Below are positions 61,291-64,000 of a stretch of 64,000 nucleotides of DNA, piece after piece (positions within the stretch are counted from its first letter, which is position 1; each line of letters starts with the position of its first letter). The DNA lies in the NCBI GenBank assembly GCA_013398175.1, contig VZRZ01006570.1, positions 36,251-100,250 of the forward strand, read 5' to 3'. The translations under genes were made by a program, and so were the position numbers. The stretch is from Climacteris rufus. Its lineage: Eukaryota; Chordata; Aves; Passeriformes; Climacteridae. The notes under the pieces were generated by a model, which worked only from the letters and a program-made list of their open reading frames with translations, made no database searches and was not told the DNA's origin.

Positions 61291-61559
61291 GAGCACGAGG
61301 GGAAGAGAAGGAAGGGGCCAGCAAGACCCGCCTTGTTTATTATATATACATTTAGAAATCACTGTTCATTGGAGGAATGAGTCCATCGTCCCTCAATCAC
61401 AGTGGTCAAAGGAAATGTCCATCAAATTTCTGTGCCCAGGAGAAAGGAATGTAAACGATAAGATACCGTTATAAGAACATGTCTATGTTTACATAGAAGA
61501 ATGTGAGAAACTAGCTACAAAAGAATGATAACATCCAGAACTGCAAAAGTAGGGCAACA
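61291..61559 (-). mobile_element. Inverted, U5-truncated LTR of the same provirus
   Basis: The reverse complement of this segment matches 58444 to about 58712: all of U3, R and the start of U5, with about five differences in the U3-R part. The match fades near 61291-61300, and the last ~48 bases of U5 are missing. Its outer end GGGCAACA at 61559 is the exact U3 terminus. The antisense polyadenylation signal (TTTATT near 61338) shows the reverse orientation. Confidence 0.92.
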
Positions 61560-61864
61560 GCCAGGGGTCAGTCTCTTTTGCCAGGCAATTGAGACAGTGG
61601 CAGGACAAGAGGACACAGCCTTAAGCTGCACCAAGGAAGCTTCAGGCTGGACATCAGGAGATTTTTATTTCACAGATAGGGTTATTCATCATTGGAATGG
61701 ATTGCCAAGTGAGGTGGTAGAGCCAGCATTCCTGGAAGTTTTCAAGAAAACTTGTCATGGCACTTAGTGCCATGATCTATTTGATAATGTAGTGATCAGT
61801 CTAAGGCCAGACTCAATGATCTTGGAGCTCTTTTTCAATCTAAATGATTCTGTGATTCTGTGAC
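61560..61864 (+). mobile_element. CR1 LINE piece 4 of 4 with octamer tail
   Basis: It resumes where piece 3 stopped: GGGTCAGTCTCTTTTGCCAG, GACAAGAGGACACAGCC, GCTGGACATCAGGAG, CATTGGAATGGATTGCC, and ends with GATTCTGTGATTCTGTGAC, the CR1 3' tail. The four pieces together form one colinear CR1, which predates all three insertions. Confidence 0.93.
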
Positions 61865-62187
61865 ACACTTCATGATTTTGTTACTCTTTCTTGTGAAGTT
61901 GAACAGTATCATCTTCTCACCCACTTCAGATTATAGGCACAGTATTTTCTTTCGCTCTGTTTTCACATACCTTCATTGCACTTCAAAGCTGTTAGTGACT
62001 TTGTGAATGCATCTTCCAGCTCGTTGGCAGCCTTGGATACAGGCTATCTACTCCTATAGACTTGTATGAGTCAAACTCATGATAGTCTTTCCTGAATGAT
62101 TCCAAATCCATTGCTAGTTGTTGTCTTTCTTATATCTAGTTCCTACATGCAGAACCATAGGACATTTTGCTTGGTGACATCTGAGAC
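61865..62187. other. Unassigned DNA between two CR1 elements
   Basis: No gene or repeat was recognised in about 320 bp. Confidence 0.5.
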
Positions 62188-63080
62188 TTGAGATGCATAA
62201 AAAAAGAAATGCCATGTGGACTACAGGATCATCAACAGCGTATGCAGGGGTGCAAGGAGGAAGATCAAGACCCACTTGGAATTGAGTATGTTAAGGAATA
62301 TCTAGGACAACAAGAAAGGCTTCTACAAGTACATCAGCAGCTAAATGTAAATTTAGTGAAACTGGGCACCTCTGTTGAGTCACTTGGGTGTCCTTGTCAC
62401 AGAAGACACAGACAAGGTGGAATTACTGAATGCCTTTTTTCCTCAGTCTTTACTGCTGAGGACAGTGCTCGGGGATTCCAGACCTTGGAGGTAAGAGAGG
62501 AAGATTTAAGAAAAAAAGACTTCCCACGGTAATAGAGAATTGGTTTAGAGATCAGCTAGGAAGACTTAAGACCCATAAATCCATGGGCCCCAATGGGATC
62601 CACCCACAGGTGCTTCGGGGGCTGGCTGATTTTGTTGCTAGGCCACTCTCCATCATCTTTGAAAAATCATGGAGAGCAGGAGAGGTATCCAATGACTGGA
62701 GAAAAGTCAGTGTTAATTCCATCCTCAAAAAGCACAAGGACATGAGAAAATACTGGCCAGTCAGATCCATCCCTGGAAAGGTGATGAAACATATAGTTCT
62801 GAAGGGTCATCACCAAGCTTGTAACAGAAAAGGTTTTTGGGAGTAGTCAGCATGGATTCACCAAGGGAAAATAACGCTTGAACAGTCTGGTAGCCTTCTA
62901 TGATGACATAGCAGGGTGGGTCCACAAGGAGAGAGCAGCAGTTGTTCTTTACCTTGACTTCAGCAAGGTTTTTGGCACTGTCTCCCACATCTTCATAGGT
63001 GAGTTCAGGAAATGTGTGTTAGATGAATGGACAGTGAGGTGGATCCAAAATTGTCTTAATGTCTTAATGACAGAGGTCTT
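62188..63080 (+). mobile_element. CR1 LINE fragment, RT N-terminal half
   Basis: Broken frames read as CR1 ORF2 before and within the reverse transcriptase. They include a linker with ITECLFSSVFTAEDSA near 62440 (codons out of a 114-codon open frame) and the conserved entry MGPNGIHPQVLRGLADF with ARPLSIIFEKSWRAGEV (62583-62700). Next is a decayed NYRPVS-like segment, then AFYDDIAGWV and VVLYLDFSKVFGTVSH (about 62900-62990), which holds the first catalytic Asp in YLDFSK. A stop at 62844-62846 and frame changes disable it. The 3' half and tail are missing. This is a different CR1 part from the element ending at 61864, so it is a separate copy or a rearranged one. Confidence 0.85.
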
Positions 63081-64000
63081 AATGTCTTAATGACAGGAGG
63101 TCAGTTGAGTACAATCCAGTTGGAGTGTAGAAATTCTTGTTGTCCTTGATGTGTCCACTACTCTAAGCTCCACTTAGGCTTTAACTTTTCTCATACCACC
63201 TCTGCATGTCTGGACAGTATTCCCAAGTTCTTCCCTTGAATCCTTTCCCTTTCACCAGTCATTTTGTGGTGCCATGTCATGTTAGAGCTGTCATGACTTT
63301 CCCACTCTGCTGAGGTGACTATTTTTCTGCCGAAGTATGCGTTCTTGTGCTTTGACTTCTCTGTCTTTGAAGTCTATTTCTTAGTATTAAGCTACTTTGT
63401 GGATGAAATTTCGTTTGCATTTATGATGTTGTGGTGTATTGGTTTTCAATTTATTCTGTCTGTAGACAGGTAGTTTATTCCCACACCCTGTGAATAAAGA
63501 TTTTATCTTTGTTTTCATTCTATTTTGGAGATGGCATGGTATGACTTAGTGCCCTAAACAGTTAATTGTGAAACCTCTTGTCTTTTTCTGCTTTAGAGCA
63601 GCTTTTAAGATAATTCCATCTATTGCTAGGCCATAAGCATTGTTATCGCAGAGTGGCAGGGTTTGTATCAGGGTTGCAAAAACTGCTTCTGAGACAGAAA
63701 TTTGTGTTGTATGTGTTGAACATGAACAAAAAAAATGAATTTACCTAGGATTGGGGCAGATTCTAATATTTAAAAATTCTTGAGACATAATTAATTTTGT
63801 TTGTTTTTTATTATTAAACTGCTTTTAATGGTAGCTACTCTGTCAATGAGAGCTATAAACTGTGTGAAAAAGAACTCCTTGTTCCCTCTGAGGGAAAGAA
63901 AGGAAGTAAGCAACTGTGTAAAGGCACTTTTCCCCATTCTTCTCTCTTCCCTCAATCCTATTTTCTGAGGGTACCCTTGTGTCAAGAGTGTCATTGATGT
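63081..64000. other. AT-rich DNA, no genes seen
   Basis: No recognisable coding, RNA or repeat feature up to the window end. GTCTTAATG occurs three times near 63051-63090, at the edge of the CR1. Confidence 0.55.

Larger units (their letters stand above)
58444..61559 (+). mobile_element. Gag-only class II provirus with an inverted right LTR
   Basis: The 3.1-kb insertion sits in the CR1 with near-perfect 6-bp flanks: GTCAGG (58438-58443) and GCCAGG (61560-61565). It runs 5' LTR (58444-58761), leader with a splice donor, and gag, then passes directly into an inverted, truncated LTR (61291-61559). Protease, pol and env are absent. The outer end on both sides is the U3 terminus TGTTGCCC / GGGCAACA. 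The two LTR copies differ at about five of ~230 aligned bases by eye, so the insertion is fairly young compared with the CR1. Because the inverted LTR ends exactly at its terminus next to the target duplication, the inversion was probably already present in the DNA that integrated. Six-bp flanks and the gag type indicate class II (ERVK/alpharetrovirus-like). Confidence 0.88.

Overview
This window looks like bird (Aves) nuclear DNA. The main reasons are several CR1 LINE fragments, two of which end in the bird-typical ATTCTGTG octamer tail, long terminal repeats (LTRs) of avian-type ERVL, ERVK and ERV1 elements, and the AT-rich, gene-poor background. I found no host protein-coding gene, tRNA, rRNA or CRISPR array. 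The only host-like coding signal is a 60-codon protein-like open stretch on the minus strand at 38619-38801, and it is uncertain.

Layout. Positions 1-26 kb are mostly unique AT-rich DNA, with a decayed ERVL-type LTR (about 3470-4035), a CR1 (about 11725-12931), a very regular 35-bp hairpin (14459-14532), a faint ancient CR1 (about 16690-16865) and an avian LTR-like repeat (about 20530-21065). Positions 26-35 kb hold three solo LTRs with perfect target-site duplications: one ERVK-like with 6 bp, and two copies of one LTR family with 5 bp, lying in opposite orientation. A minus-strand CR1 there carries an exact 164-bp tandem duplication. Positions 35-44 kb are unique DNA. Positions 44.5-46.3 kb hold two CR1 pieces in opposite orientation and an (AAAAAG) array. 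A (TAA) array, an (ATCTAT) array and a minus-strand LTR follow up to 49.75 kb.

Positions 50.9-61.9 kb are a retroelement cluster. First comes a 5'-truncated class II endogenous retrovirus (about 50935-56010) with broken gag, dUTPase/protease, reverse transcriptase, integrase and env, followed by a 3' LTR. Next is a single CR1 cut into four colinear pieces by three LTR elements: a 5-bp-TSD solo LTR (56361-57073), a 4-bp-TSD solo LTR in reverse (57381-57952), and a gag-only class II provirus (58444-61559).

That last provirus is the most unusual object in the window. Its left LTR is in normal orientation, but its right LTR is a truncated inverted copy that ends exactly at the U3 terminus and is flanked by a near-perfect 6-bp target duplication. 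Both host junctions are therefore U3 ends, which points to integration of an aberrant reverse-transcription product rather than a later rearrangement. A 3' CR1 reverse-transcriptase fragment (about 62188-63080) and unannotated DNA close the window. All viral genes here are old and broken by stops, frameshifts and deletions.

Repeat-family names come from reading motifs and from knowledge of avian repeats; no database search was run. Boundaries marked by target duplications are exact; others are approximate.
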